In this document: positions 52,901 to 61,889 of the stretch, piece after piece
Layout of the letters: each line of letters opens with the position of its first letter
Numbering within the stretch: the first letter of the stretch is position 1
Notes under the pieces: model-generated
Told to the model about the DNA's origin: nothing
The model's input: only the letters and a program-made list of their open reading frames with translations
The model's database searches: none
Made by a program: the position numbers and the translations under genes
Assembly: GCA_964016885.1 (NCBI GenBank)
Contig: OZ024740.1
Location: 303,828,405 to 303,892,404, forward strand
Direction: 5' to 3'
Length of the DNA stretch: 64,000 nt
DNA from: Eledone cirrhosa
Taxonomy: Eukaryota; Mollusca; Cephalopoda; Octopoda; Eledonidae

Positions 52901-55669
52901 TTGATGAATTTCAAATTCTGGGGTAAATTGGTTATCACAGCCAAATCAGATCCAGGGTTCTTTATAGATGAGCCTTCTTTTTTGTAAGATTTATATTTCA
53001 ACATTTTCTCTTGAAACTTATAGCAGAATGGTTCATCTTTAGAGTTTCCAATTTGAATCATGTCTCCAATCTCAATCACGTGTTGTATATGCACTTTAAT
53101 TCGTTTTTTATTTATAAAAACACCATTTAAACTCTGAAAAATATGAAAAAGAAAAACATTTACAATTTATGAAGTGTCAACTGAATGAGATACCAGTAGA
53201 GGTTTTAAAAGAGGAAGATAAAAAAAATTAAAATAATGACTGAAACGCACAACAAATCTCAGCCATTTGACTGTGACTAAGCTGGGAAAAGAAATCTCCT
53301 TGAAAGAAACAGTAAATTATAGTAGACCCATACTTCATTTTTCAACATTGGAAGAATGAAAGGCAAAATCAAAAGAAGGTGCATTTGAACTCAGAATGTA
53401 AAGTGATGCAACCAAGTGATGCGAGGTATTTTATATGATGCTCTACTGACTCTGCATCCTCCAGCCTATTGTATTTATCTGGTGCCCTATTTATTCTGCA
53501 ACCTTGTTTTTAGATTTAAAAAAAAAAACACCAATACAATTATAATGCACTACAAATTCATTAAAATAATTAAGAACATGGATGCTGTTATGATTTAGCC
53601 CCAGGTAACTTTGGATCAAGCAGAGCTAGCTATTACCAAAAGAATTCCAACCACGACAACACCATCCTTTATTAGGATTTAGTGTATCTAAGACAACCTA
53701 ATTCAATATCTCTTTTTTTAAATGGTAGGGTGTGTTTTAAGGGAGATTTAGTTGCCATGTTTAACAGGTCCAGTGACCACATATACACTATTTTGTTGGC
53801 TTAAGAACATGAAGTTTATAGGATTTAATATGAGTAAATTAATATCATCAACATCGCTGTTTAACGTCTTATTTTCCATGCTGGCATGGGTCAGACAGGT
53901 CATCCACATTATAAGGCAAGTCTGACCAGTTGGGTGCGCCACACCTTGCTCAAATGGAACTGCCTTTTGGCAGTTTTTTTAACAGCTGGATGCTCTTCCT
54001 AATACCAACTACCTCTACAGTGTAATGCATTTCATTTAAAATACTATTTTCTTTCAGTGTAGCTCTATAAAAAAGATCTTGGTATGTTATTGTAAATTTC
54101 ATAGTCAAATGTATACTGGCTCTGTTTCAGCAGTCTGTATCCTTCGCTAAGAGTTCTTATAGATACAGCATTTTTAAAAGCAAAACTATATCACAACTCT
54201 AAATCTGGGATGCCACATGCTGTGACACCTACTTTTGTGGCAACCTGGTGTGTTCGGCCAGACTCTGCTGCCTGCCAAGCCGAAGAGGGTAAACTCCAAG
54301 TATTGACCGCTCTCTGATGGGTTTGTGGTAGAGCTTGTAGCAGTGGAGACTTCTGTCATTCTTGGCCCCCGAACCACACCCCTATTCACTGTCATTAGAG
54401 CAGAGTTGGCCATCCACAAGTACGAACTCTGTGAGGTGGGGTGGTTGTTCCAGCACATCTCCATCACTGTCCTCAAGGGCAATGTATTCTCCATCCTGTT
54501 GGCTGGGACCAAGAGGCGAAGGATAAGTTAGTTGGAGATTTATTTAAAAATCTCTTTACTTACTGAGAGATGTTTTGTTTATATTTAACTAAGTTGTTTA
54601 TCTTTTTATCAGATTTACTGTTTATAGACTTATGGCATATTATATAAACAAGGTGCTCTAAATCTTGATAGATAAACTATGACTTCAAGCCTGCTGATAT
54701 TAACAATATATATAGTTATACTTTGGAAGGGTCATGCTGCCAATAAAAACACACGCATCCGTTGGTTTTTCACTTCAATTTATTATAAATTTCCGGTTGG
54801 TTGGTTCGATAACTGGATGGTTGTTTATATATTGTCAAAGCTCTTTCGTTACACATTCTGTGACCTCCTCAGTGACAGGGGATTCTTTTCTTTGTTTTTG
54901 TACCTCTCCTTTGTTCTGTCCTACGCCATCTTGTTTTTGTGTGTGTTGCGTGCTTAGTTTGCGCATGTGTTACATCCGGGTGTCTGTGTGTGTTTATATT
55001 TGTTTAAAAACCGTCACTGAGGAAGTCACAGAATGTGTGACGAAAGAGCTTTGACAATATACAAACAACCATCCGGTTATCAAACCAACCAACCAACCAA
55101 CCAGAAATTTATAATAAATTGAAGTGAAAACCAACAGGTGCTTGTGCTTTTATTGGCAGCATGACCCTCCCAAAGTATAACAATATCTGTTTCAACACGT
55201 TTTCAGATAAGAAATCTTGCAAAATAAATTCAAAATACTGACACACACATTTATTTTTAATGTACTAATATTGTTTTATATTCGATATCAAAACCATCTA
55301 TGTGCATTTTTACTGTGCAGTATTTGAAACAACTTGTCAGCCATTAAATATACATGTATTCATAAATCTTTGTTGTTCTCTCCAGCATTTTAAATATGAT
55401 TTTTTGCTCTGCTTATAATACGATTGTTTAACTATCTCTTTTTCCATCTACTCGTATGGCTTGCTAGTCTCGTAATCTATATGCATTGAGCACACTAACC
55501 TTTCATGGTGGAAATAACTTAGCAAACAAGAAAAACAAATTAAAGGTAATCTTACATCTTCATCTTTAATTGTCCAATTTTCTCCTTTTCTTTTAATAGT
55601 AGCATGGTGTTTAGAAATCCACAGAGATAACAGGCATATATGTAAACCTTCATTTCGGCCAATTTTTAT
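43761..55669 (-). CDS. RNF8: E3 ubiquitin ligase RNF8, 5 exons found (5' incomplete)
   Basis: Nuclear RING ligase that reads phosphothreonine through its FHA domain at DNA breaks and, with UBC13, builds K63 ubiquitin chains. Minus-strand exons: 55669-55556, 53133-52594, 49810-49409, 45817-45613 and 43942-43761. All junctions are GT-AG and in phase, giving 480 residues plus stop before the missing 5' exon (human total 485). FHA: KIGRNEG, SKHHATIKR, SLNGVFINKKR and HVIEIGDMIQIG. A Ser-rich linker and ~200 residues of coiled coil follow. The RING starts with CSIC in one exon and continues CSHSFCSYC and CPFC in the next (C3HC4). The C-terminus is longer than in vertebrates and ends in an acidic Asp/Tyr-rich tail. 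Introns carry SINEs, MITEs, a minisatellite and long inverted repeats. Confidence 0.93.
44140..44360. mobile_element. LINE-B/SINE II shared 3' region
   Basis: 'catcatcatttaacgtctat', 'ggctagcataagtta', 'ctggttctggcttggtttct' and 'ctggatgctcttcctaacg'. An (AT)n run is inserted at 44213. Confidence 0.65.
44660..45470. repeat. 31-bp minisatellite, about 24 copies, inside a LINE
   Basis: The unit 'agctagggtaagaaagtgg' plus 'tagaataattat' repeats with a 31-bp period. One copy is at 44671-44701, then after a 56-bp insert of LINE-B/SINE tail ('catcatcatcattgtttaac') there is an uninterrupted array at 44758-45462. Two unit variants (attattataacta / aattatagcta) run in blocks. The flanks are LINE-B coding sequence: 'SRFCYLGDKISARVRKWW' before and 'KKFRVQLTKGFFHVK' after. 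Confidence 0.93.
45613..45817 (-). CDS. RNF8: RNF8 exon: RING core
   Basis: ATTLSCSHSFCSYCIQMWLS, CPFCRSAV, then LVLDSYIDKVV and an Arg/Lys-rich end (KEKRAQLVKERN). Acceptor 'gtttcag', donor 'aatg|gtatgt'. Confidence 0.94.
45990..46195. repeat. Dispersed repeat, copy 2 (inverted)
   Basis: Reverse complement of the 27853-28080 repeat ('gttgtctctgttgactttc', 'atgggatttcttgtaatg', 'aattgtcacaagaatgctat'). Confidence 0.6.
46340..47960 (-). mobile_element. LINE-A copy, reverse, interrupted by a MITE
   Basis: Minus-strand pieces in order: linker 'RWFNQGVKDDIRAKKEAYKA' and 'KTWGDFG' (47812-47549), the start of RT (47400-47215), an insert at 47210-46982, more RT, 'INRIDMCSR' with 'SRLEFADD' (about 46640-46560), and 'ALNRFDARCCLAGMKISAVK' with 'QVEKS'. 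Frameshifts throughout. Confidence 0.75.
46982..47210. mobile_element. TTAA-flanked MITE, type 1 (229 bp) in LINE-A
   Basis: TTAA|GCCTTTAGCATTC ... AATGCTGAAGGG|TTAA. The flanks 'ctggggaggc' and 'caagatctctctg' match, in reverse, the uninterrupted LINE-A copy at 11220-11245, which has a single TTAA at this point. Confidence 0.88.
48051..48345 (+). mobile_element. LINE-A C-terminal fragment
   Basis: 'gtaacgttactcgatagaat', 'ggatagaatgtctc', then 'RWLDNIHELGWSRLGIQPDQ'. Plus strand, opposite to the neighbouring LINE-A copy. Confidence 0.75.
48548..48668 (-). mobile_element. SINE family I 5' part, reverse
   Basis: Complement of the body and tRNA-like head ('gttcaaatcctgcc' B box). Confidence 0.75.
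48733..49315. mobile_element. Half of a foldback element, split by a SINE
   Basis: 48733-48810 ('cactgaggaagtcacagaat', 'gaactttgacaatc') and 49196-49315 ('aaccaactgggag', 'ttggcagcatgaccctccca') together match the right arm of the foldback at 54699-55193. SINE II sits between them. Confidence 0.7.
48811..49194 (-). mobile_element. tRNA-derived SINE, family II, reverse
   Basis: Near-complete copy of the 52018-52343 SINE in opposite orientation, plus an extra ~60-bp repeat of the 'gtgctttttt..gtggcgcct' motif. The tRNA-like head is at the right end ('ggttagagcactggtcttgc' as complement). Confidence 0.8.
49409..49810 (-). CDS. RNF8: RNF8 exon: coiled coil and RING start
   Basis: 134 codons of Lys/Glu/Gln-rich coiled coil, then EEVLTTFADMLEMELQ and the first RING pair CSIC, ending LFVQ. 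Acceptor 'attacag', donor 'cag|gtatg'. Confidence 0.93.
49850..50310. other. RNF8 intron: no element recognised
   Basis: A-rich intronic sequence with several poly-A runs. Confidence 0.45.
50317..50549. mobile_element. TTAA-flanked MITE, type 3 (233 bp)
   Basis: TTAA|CCTGTTGACTGTC ... CGTCTACGGCACTGAAATGG|TTAA. The right end resembles piggyBac-type ends (CCxTTTCAGTGCCGTAGACGAG reversed). The left end is less similar. Confidence 0.6.
51116..51712. repeat. Long inverted repeat 1 (arms ~130 bp)
   Basis: The left arm 51116-51303 and right arm 51580-51712 are reverse complements ('aaatccgaaggcaaggtaaa', 'gatcgatcgtgaa', 'ccatgatcaattatcactga'). The left arm is split by a 62-bp LINE-B/SINE tail insert (51172-51233). 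Confidence 0.85.
51778..52542. repeat. Long inverted repeat 2 (arms ~195 bp) with SINE in the loop
   Basis: The left arm 51778-51975 and right arm 52344-52542 are nearly identical reverse complements ('actaactgtacaaagcctgt', 'gaagaactacctaaagtagg', 'gcagcgaaacagctattgc'). The loop holds the SINE II copy and a 40-bp partial duplication of the arm end. Confidence 0.9.
52018..52343 (+). mobile_element. tRNA-derived SINE, family II (full length)
   Basis: tRNA-like head 'tggcttactggttagagca' and B box 'gagttcaattctcag', body 'cttgagcaagacactttatt', and 3' part 'tacagc..ccctt.caagcagg' ending 'gcagacgtaaaatgatgatg' with a (GAT)n tail. The 3' part is shared with LINE-B. Confidence 0.88.
52594..53133 (-). 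CDS. RNF8: RNF8 exon: FHA second half and coiled coil
   Basis: 180 codons. Starts SLNGVFINKKR (the FHA NG loop), then GDMIQIGNSKDEP, a Ser/Asn-rich linker, and a heptad-like KELEKRSEMLEEALKMEKEK stretch. Donor 'gag|gtatgt'. The exon's 3' end is ~50 bp from a long intronic inverted repeat. Confidence 0.92.
53340..53462 (-). mobile_element. SINE family I remnant, reverse
   Basis: Degraded body ('gaatgaaaggcaaaa') and B-box-like 'gttcaaatgc', and a tRNA-like head near 53440. Confidence 0.5.
53851..54010. mobile_element. LINE-B/SINE II shared 3' region
   Basis: 'catcgctgtttaacgtctta', 'catgctggcatgggtcagac', 'aacagctggatgctcttcct'. Reverse orientation. Confidence 0.65.
54190..54533 (+). mobile_element. 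Non-LTR retrotransposon C-terminal remnant
   Basis: 'VELVAVETSVILGPRTTPLF', then 'EVGWLFQHISITVLKGNVFS'. Same family as 34750-35110. Confidence 0.6.
54699..55193. mobile_element. Foldback element, ~180-bp arms
   Basis: Left arm 54699-54880 ('gttatactttggaagggtca', 'gccaataaaaacacacgc', 'attctgtgacctcctcagtg') and right arm 55014-55193 (its complement). The spacer is ~130 bp. RNF8 intron. Confidence 0.85.
55556..55669 (-). CDS. RNF8: RNF8 exon: FHA first half
   Basis: 38 codons with KIGRNEGLHICLLSLWISKH and the SxxH phosphopeptide-binding motif (SKHH), ending WTIKDED. Acceptor 'ctttag', donor '|gtaaga'. Phase 0 at both ends. The FHA N-terminal strand and start codon lie further 5' (above 55670) and were not found. 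Confidence 0.88.
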
Positions 55670-57285
55670 CTAAAGAAAAACACAAAACATTTCTGTAAAT
55701 GATATGAATTTTAAAATTCAATATAAAATTTAAAATCATTCAGACAAAAGCCAAACCACTTTGACAACCCGTCATAAAGATGACCATATACTAACACCAC
55801 ATAACAGACTGTTTCATACTTACACTAAACTTTTTATCCCTGGAACTTCTCATTAAAATTAACCCTCAACAATTTACACTGAATATCAACATATTACCAT
55901 TACCTGTGTTTTCAAAGAAAAGAAATATGTTTACTGCAAATATCCAGGACATAATTTAAATGTTACCAGAAAGCAAGATCAGAGCTTCGGTCCAAACCTA
56001 ACTCTGCTACCTATATGCTTCACTATGACCACTTCTCCATGTCACTGACTCCCAGCAACAATGTAGATATATGTATACCATGTATAAAGGAACACTGAAT
56101 TGATCCAATAATTGCCAATGTTTGCATCAGGGGATTTACTTTGTCCATAGAAACTGATACTGTGCCAAAAGTAGACATAATTATTTTACATCCATTTTTT
56201 TTCATACACATTTGTGTGTAACTTAGCAGTTTGACAAATATGGATCGACAAAAAAAAAAAAAAATAGAAATACTGGAGTTGATATGATTGACTAAACACT
56301 TAAAGGCTGTACAACAGTATGGCTGCAATCCAATGACTGAAGCCAATAAGAGAGTAAAGAGTCAACAAGTACATTACATAATACTTAGCTGGAGGTGTCT
56401 CCTATACTTGCCAAAATGATCAAAATATTATCATTAGCCATTGAACTGATGTTGTCATTATTAGACTCCACCAAGTGAAGTATAGACTTCACTGTACTTG
56501 CCAAAGTAATGATGAAAGAATCACTAAGTAGATGTACAATATTGTACACAATTAAGGGGCTGTACACAGAGTCGGGGCAGCCATTCCAAGAAGCAACATT
56601 GCTCATTCGATGAGTGATTCATTAGTTCATAAAGACAAGTTCAAATTTTATGGTGGGGAAAAGCTAGCTGTGCATCCTATGGAGAGCAAGATTTATTTCT
56701 CAATAAGTTAACACTATGAAAACTGGAGATAAGTATTAGGCCATGTAGATTACTATTACAGTTGGGTAGGGAAAAAAAAGTAAAAGCTCTTTGATAAGAC
56801 CAGGACTGACAGTGAATATAGTAAGGAATATCACATGGGGGTAATATTCAGTCCACACTGAGCCAAGTATAAAAGAGCCCAGGAATAGATCTTTGGAATT
56901 TCCATAAGCAAATGCCTATCAACTCTAATGAAAGAACATTTTAGTTAGATCTTCCACACTATTTACTTTGTACACTAACATATCTAATCTCACTATTTAT
57001 TCCACCCTTAATCTTTTGCATACAGCTGTCTCACGTGTAACTTTGATAACTGTAGCCAAATCTACAACTGTTTACAATGAACAGTGACTTTGGAAAACTG
57101 CCTTCAATAACTGTTTCAACAGCAAATTACAAACATCAATCTCGCCAGGCTTGCACCTTCCTCCATGACTAAATTATTTTTATAAATGTTTTCAGTTCTA
57201 TCCAAGACATTTTTCACTCAATTTCATTTTCAACATATTTTTCAAAAAACGAAGTTTAAGGAAAATCATATAATTTTCCTTATAG
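55670..57285 (-). other. RNF8 5' region, no exon identified
   Basis: About 1.6 kb of low-complexity intergenic or intronic sequence. A SINE I tail word ('gtgccaaaagtagacataat') lies at 56163. The missing RNF8 5' coding exon should be here or further right; no candidate with FHA strand 1 plus a donor in the right phase was recognised. Confidence 0.4.
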
Positions 57286-57424
57286 CAGTGGTTTCCAACC
57301 TTGTCACCGCAAAGAACCTCATATTTATTTAAATGAAATTTTCCACAAATCCCAGGCTTTTAAAATGTCTGTTTACTGAACAAGCTTACAGACACCCAAG
57401 TAGCCGACAGGTTGGGACCCACTG
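57286..57424. mobile_element. hAT-type MITE (139 bp)
   Basis: CAGTGGTTTCCAACCT ... AGGTTGGGACCCACTG terminal inversions, with imperfect 8-bp flanks ccttatag / ccataaag. Confidence 0.7.
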
Positions 57425-57679
57425 CCATAAAGTATTTCGATTAATTCTATATCTCCTTATAATATATAACCAGCAATTTCTCTGTCTGTCTGTCCGACAG
57501 TGGAAACACGTGCGCGCGTGCTAATGTTTTTTGCGCACGCGTAGAGTGAGAAGAAAGAGACAGACTACAAGAGGGGGATAGCGGGAGGGAGAGAGGGGGG
57601 AATTGAGGAGTGCTACAGAAACATATATACATTTCTGTGTGTGTGTGTAATATAAATACACGGTAAAAACCTCCCAGCC

Positions 57680-57828
57680 CCACACTGTAAATGTGGTTGG
57701 TGTTAGGAAGGGCATCCAGCTGTAGAAAACCCGCCAGACAGTCCTATGCGAGCAATGACAACCACTCTTGCCTCAAGTGGGAAAACTCCCGTCCAAACCC
57801 ATGCAAGCGTGGAACATGGACGTTAAAC

Positions 57829-57845
<17 letters not shown>
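57680..57845 (-). mobile_element. LINE-B/SINE II tail nested in Helitron 1
   Basis: The forward strand shows 'aatgtggttggtgttaggaa', 'catgcaagcgtgga' and 'ggacgttaaacgatgatg', then (GAT)n. Confidence 0.7.
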
Positions 57846-57860
<15 letters not shown>

Positions 57861-57937
57861 CACACACAGAAATATATATATATATATACACACAGAAATA
57901 TATATACATTTCTGTGTGTGTAATATATATATATATA

Positions 57938-58545
57938 TCATCATCATCATCATCACCGTTTTACGTCCGTTCTTCCACGCTAGCATGGGTTAGACGGGTT
58001 GTCCTGTTGTGGGCAGTGTCTGGTCGGCTGACAATGCCTTGCTCATACAGGAACTGATCTGGCTTGATTTCTACAGCTGGATGCCCTTCCTAACACCAAC
58101 CTCATTTACAGTGAGTGCTGGGTGCTTTTTCGTGGCGCCTACACGTCCACTTTACAGTGTGGGCTGGGTGCTTTTTTGCCGTGGCACCTCCACGACCACC
58201 TTGCGGTGGGGGGTGTGGGGGCATATTGTTTATATGCTTCAGCATGTACCCATGGGAGGTCGGGTACCCTGTATTACTGCGTGACGCCAGAAGTCACGGT
58301 CGTGTGTCATTGTCTTTGAGAGGTGTAGTTGGGTAAGGTCGGCTTTTATCACCTCATCCCAAGTCATCTTGGGTCTCCCCACTCCGCGGTTTCCATCAAC
58401 TTCTAGTGCTCTGCACCTTTTTATGCAGCTGTCATCCTTCATACGCATCACATGTCCATACCAGCGTAACCGCCTCTCCTGCACGCAGCATTTGATTCCT
58501 CTTATGCTCAGTCTCTCTCTCAATTCCTTTATGCTTTGTCGTTCA
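57938..58545 (-). mobile_element. LINE-B-related 3' end nested in Helitron 1
   Basis: The minus strand reads 'RRLRWYGHVMRMKDDSCIKR', '[20 protein letters not shown]' and 'DRDFWRHAVIQG' (RT C-terminus), then a 3' UTR ending in (ATC)n on the plus strand at 57938. Confidence 0.78.
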
Positions 58546-58645
58546 CGTATATATATATATACACACACAGAAATATATATTCATTTCTGTGTGTAATATA
58601 TATATATACTAGCAGAAAACCACCAGGTGGGTGGTTTTCTGCTAG

Positions 58646-59191
58646 TCTCCTTATAATATATAACCAGCAATTTATCTGTTTGTCTGTCTGTCCGACAGTG
58701 GAAACACGTGCGCGCGTGCGAATGTTATTTGCGCACGCGTAGAGAGAGTGAAAGAAAGAGACAGACTACGAGAGGGGGATAGCGGGAGGGAGAGAGGGAG
58801 AGAGTGAATAGACGCTAAAACATGTGCGCGCGTGCGAATGTTTTTTGCGCACACGTAGAGAGAGAGTGAAAGAAAGAGAGACTGCAAGAGGGGGATAGCG
58901 GGAGGGAGAGAGGGGGAATTGAGGAGTGCTACAGAAACATATATACATTTCTGTGTGTGTGTAATATATATATATATATACACACACAGAAATATATATA
59001 TATACATACAGAAATATATATACATTTCTGTGTGTGTAATATATATATATATACACACAGAAATATATATATACATTTCTGTGTGTGTAATATATATATA
59101 ATACACACACACAGAAATATATATACATTTCTGTGTGTGTAATATATATATATACTAGCAGAAAACCACCCGGTGGGCGGTTTTCTGCTAG
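58646..59191 (+). mobile_element. Helitron-like element 2 of a tandem (546 bp)
   Basis: Begins TCTCCTTATAATATATAAC directly after the CTAG of element 1 and ends CCACCCGGTGGGCGG, TTTTCTG, CTAG. Same family without the nested insertions; the 'acacgtgcgcgcgtgc' unit is duplicated within it (58703-58850). Confidence 0.75.
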
Positions 59192-60076
59192 TATATATAT
59201 ATAAAACTGAGGATGTCTGTCTGTGTGTGTGTGTGTGTGTGAGTTTGAATCCCTAAAACTCGAGAACCACGCAACCGACTCTTTTCAAACTTTACACATG
59301 TAATACTTGTTTCTGAGCAAAAAAAAAAATTCAAATTTTCAATGCCCTAGAGACCGCATTAGGCGATTTAGCGATCTCTCTCTATAATTCTTAGTCTTTC
59401 TCTTTTTAGATAGATACATACATATAACGTTGCGCCCTTATAATATGTTGTCTGTATGTCTGCATTACGTCACTTCCCTGAGGATGTCTGTCTGTGTGTG
59501 TCTGTGAGTTTGAATCCCTAAAACTCGAGAAGTACCCAACCGACTTTTTCCAAACTTTACATGTGTATTACTTATGTTTCAACTTTTTGAACCAATAGGG
59601 CCTGCATTAGGTGAAAAACTGCGTTTTTTCAGGTTTTTAGGGGTTTTTTTGAGTCGTTACATCAGACTGATTTCCTTGAAATTGTAACTATGTATTAGTC
59701 AGTCTTTTCTTCATACGGTGAGCAAAGAAAATCCAACTTTTTTATGGCCTAGGGCCCGCGTTAGGTGAAAATTTCTCTTTTTTTAGCTTTTTAGGGCTTT
59801 TTTGAGGCGTTACGTCTAGCCGATTTTCACGAAATTTCAAGGCATATTATGCACATAAAAAAAATTCATTTTCTTGATCCCCTAGAGCCCGCATTAGGTG
59901 AAAACCTGCATTTTTCCTGCTTCATCGAGGAAATCTTAACGATTATCCAGCCATCAGAGTATTCAGTTTATTTTCTTTACATATTGTCCACGCATGCAGT
60001 TTTTCCACGATTAGCTCTGTTGGCGGCTCGCATTCCAAAATACCTTATCCCGTGCAACGCCGGGTACCACTGCTAG
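59192..60076 (+). mobile_element. Helitron-like element 3 of a tandem (different family)
   Basis: Starts in an AT run at the CTAG of element 2, then 'aaaactgaggatgtctgtct' and 'ctaaaactcgagaaccacgc'. It ends CCCGTGCAACGCCGGG, TACCACTG, CTAG|T. Same family as 5875-6724. The 5' ~65 bp recur at 59470, so an internal duplication or a nested start is present. The 5' TC is not visible, probably lost in the AT run. Confidence 0.65.
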
Positions 60077-60500
60077 TAAGATTATATTTCTCGCTAAAGT
60101 AATTGATAGAAAGCAATAATTATCCTTTTGGGGAATGGGGACACTGCTGTATGCTTTCAAGGACAGAGTTCCCTATATGGAAAAAAATATTGAAGAGTTT
60201 CGTGAAAATATGGTCCGACTTCAGGACTCTCTCAACAGAGATCTATCCCAATTTTTGGAAACTAGAAAGCAATCGCTCTGAGCATATTTTATGATACTTC
60301 AATGACCTCTGTTCAAGCGAAATGCATACCACCACCAGGTTTAAACACCTTCCATCTTGTGGCTGGCCATCACCACCTACTGCACTACGCATTAAAGTGC
60401 TCTTCCCACCTCGCCGATTCTGTTTCTTAATAACCATTTTAATAATTTTTTTTTTCAGACATAGATTTTCGAAACTGTCGATTAAGATTATGTTAAAGAA
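60077..60500. other. No gene recognised
   Basis: Short sequence between the Helitron tandem and the small ORF. It holds open frames without domain support on both strands (60103-60294, 60437-60243). Confidence 0.4.
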
Positions 60501-60509
60501 ATAGTAGAA

Positions 60510-60788
60510 ATGACATTGCGTTCCTGTATAAAATCTGTGATACTATTCTGGTTAATAATATTCATTGTCAACATAAAATTGGAAGGAAGGAATGATGAGA
60601 AAGACTGTCCACAAATCGAAGTATGCACGGACAGAACGTTAATGAAATTCATTACGAACATTCGTGAAAAACGTATTTCTAGAAAATTCCATTTAAAAAT
60701 ATGTTTTAAAAAAGTCGAATTAACAAAGCCTTGCCCTCTATATAATCCGCCCCGTCGAGGAAAGTCAACTTTAAATACTAAAAAATAA
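60510..60788 (+). CDS. Putative small secreted protein, unknown family
   Basis: 92 codons from ATG to TAA. Residues 1-26 look like a signal peptide: a short basic start (MTLRSCIK), then the hydrophobic SVILFWLIIFIVNI. The mature part would be ~66 residues, rich in Lys/Arg, with four Cys (in CPQIEVC, KICF and PCP) that could form two disulfides, and a basic C-terminal PPRRGKS. An acceptor-like poly-pyrimidine tract plus 'cag' ends at 60459, 50 bp before the ATG, so an upstream exon is possible. I do not recognise the family and assign no function. It could be a chance ORF; single frame, no homologue known to me. Neighbours: Helitron tandem on the left, FAU on the right. Confidence 0.45.
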   Translation: MTLRSCIKSVILFWLIIFIVNIKLEGRNDEKDCPQIEVCTDRTLMKFITNIREKRISRKFHLKICFKKVELTKPCPLYNPPRRGKSTLNTKK

Positions 60789-60921
60789 CAAATATAATTC
60801 AATAATTAATCGCTTTTTATTTCGCGGGAATTTAGTACGAAACAACAGTAGATATATCACTGATGCATATTTTGTCAACAGTGGAACAAGAAATTGCAAA
60901 TAATAATAAAATACTAAATAT

Positions 60922-61108
60922 AATCAAAGTGTTTTTAAGAAAAACCGTTAAAAACAAAATATAATTAATATATAAATTGTAAATAATCAAAGTGTTTTTA
61001 AGAAAAACCGTTAAAAACAAAATATAATTAATATATAAATTGTAAATAATCAAAGTGTTTTTAAGAAAAACCGTTAAAAACAAAATATAATTAATATATA
61101 AATTGTAA
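60922..61108. repeat. 63-bp tandem repeat, three copies
   Basis: 'caaagtgtttttaagaaaaa' starts at 60925, 60988 and 61051. The copies are virtually identical. The unit is 21 codons, so a minus-strand frame repeats a hydrophobic 21-residue peptide, which is unlikely to be a gene. Confidence 0.93.
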
Positions 61109-61885
61109 GAGGGTGCTTGGTTGTAGCGCCTTAGCCACGCTATCACCCGCCGTAACGCTGCTAGTGTGTTGTTGGCTTGCCTTAAAAAGTATTAGAGGGA
61201 GGATTCTGCACAACTTATGGTGACAGATTGATAGAATGTTCACTCAATATTTTCCTTCGTTTTGACTCTATATTTTACATATAAAATATTTATGTAATTA
61301 AGTAACAGATATATCTGTGTATGTGTTGAATTCTGGCAGCTACGGCATTTGTGTTAATTTCAAGCTATCTTATATTGTCAACATACTTGTTTCGGAGAAA
61401 ATATCAACCTTGATAAGTATGTAATGTTATATACATGTTTTATTTCGATATAAGACGACAAATTGTTAGTCACAAAGTATAGTTTTTTTTGTAAACAAAC
61501 TTTTAGCAAACATATTCAGTCGAGAGATTAAATAAACTTAGAAATCATCAACACCATCATATTAAAACAGTTTAAATTTTAAATGTTTTCTCGTCACAAA
61601 TGAAATGAAAAATAATTACCGTATCTTCATTTAATAGAATGCTTTTATCTGGGTGATTAATGTTTTCTAAGTAGAAATGTAACGCCATAACGTGACGGTT
61701 GAGACCTTAATAATAGTTATAGTGAGATGACTGCCTCGGTTAAAATTGTGCTTTATATTTTAAAAAATATAAAGCACAAAAATTATTTATATTAATCATC
61801 ATAAATATCTAACTTTTTTTGCATATTGATGAAAAATAATAAAATCTAATAACGATGTCAAAATTAAATTATTCAGTTTTGTCGC
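61109..61885. other. No gene recognised
   Basis: AT-rich intergenic sequence upstream of the FAU promoter. A short 'ctttatattttaaaaaatat' self-complementary stretch lies at 61751-61775. Confidence 0.45.
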
Positions 61886-61889
61886 ATAC

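Larger units (their letters stand above)
57452..58645 (+). mobile_element. Helitron-like element 1 of a tandem (1194 bp)
   Basis: Starts A|TCTCCTTATAATATATAAC and ends CCACCAGGTGGGTGG, TTTTCTG, CTAG at 58642-58645. It contains 'gacagtggaaacacgtgcg', palindromic 'acacagaaatatatat...' units, and two nested insertions (57680-57845 and 57938-58545). No Rep/helicase ORF. Confidence 0.72.

Noticed and set aside
58672..59142. Long Tyr/Ile/His-rich frames on both strands
   Set aside because: Products of AT/CA microsatellites within Helitron-like elements.
60243..60437. Missing RNF8 5' exon on the minus strand
   Set aside because: The frame has no FHA strand 1 pattern and no donor in the required phase 0 was found.
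61131..61170. Helitron 3' end (gctgctagt)
   Set aside because: CTAG is present but the preceding sequence lacks a clear hairpin at the right distance.
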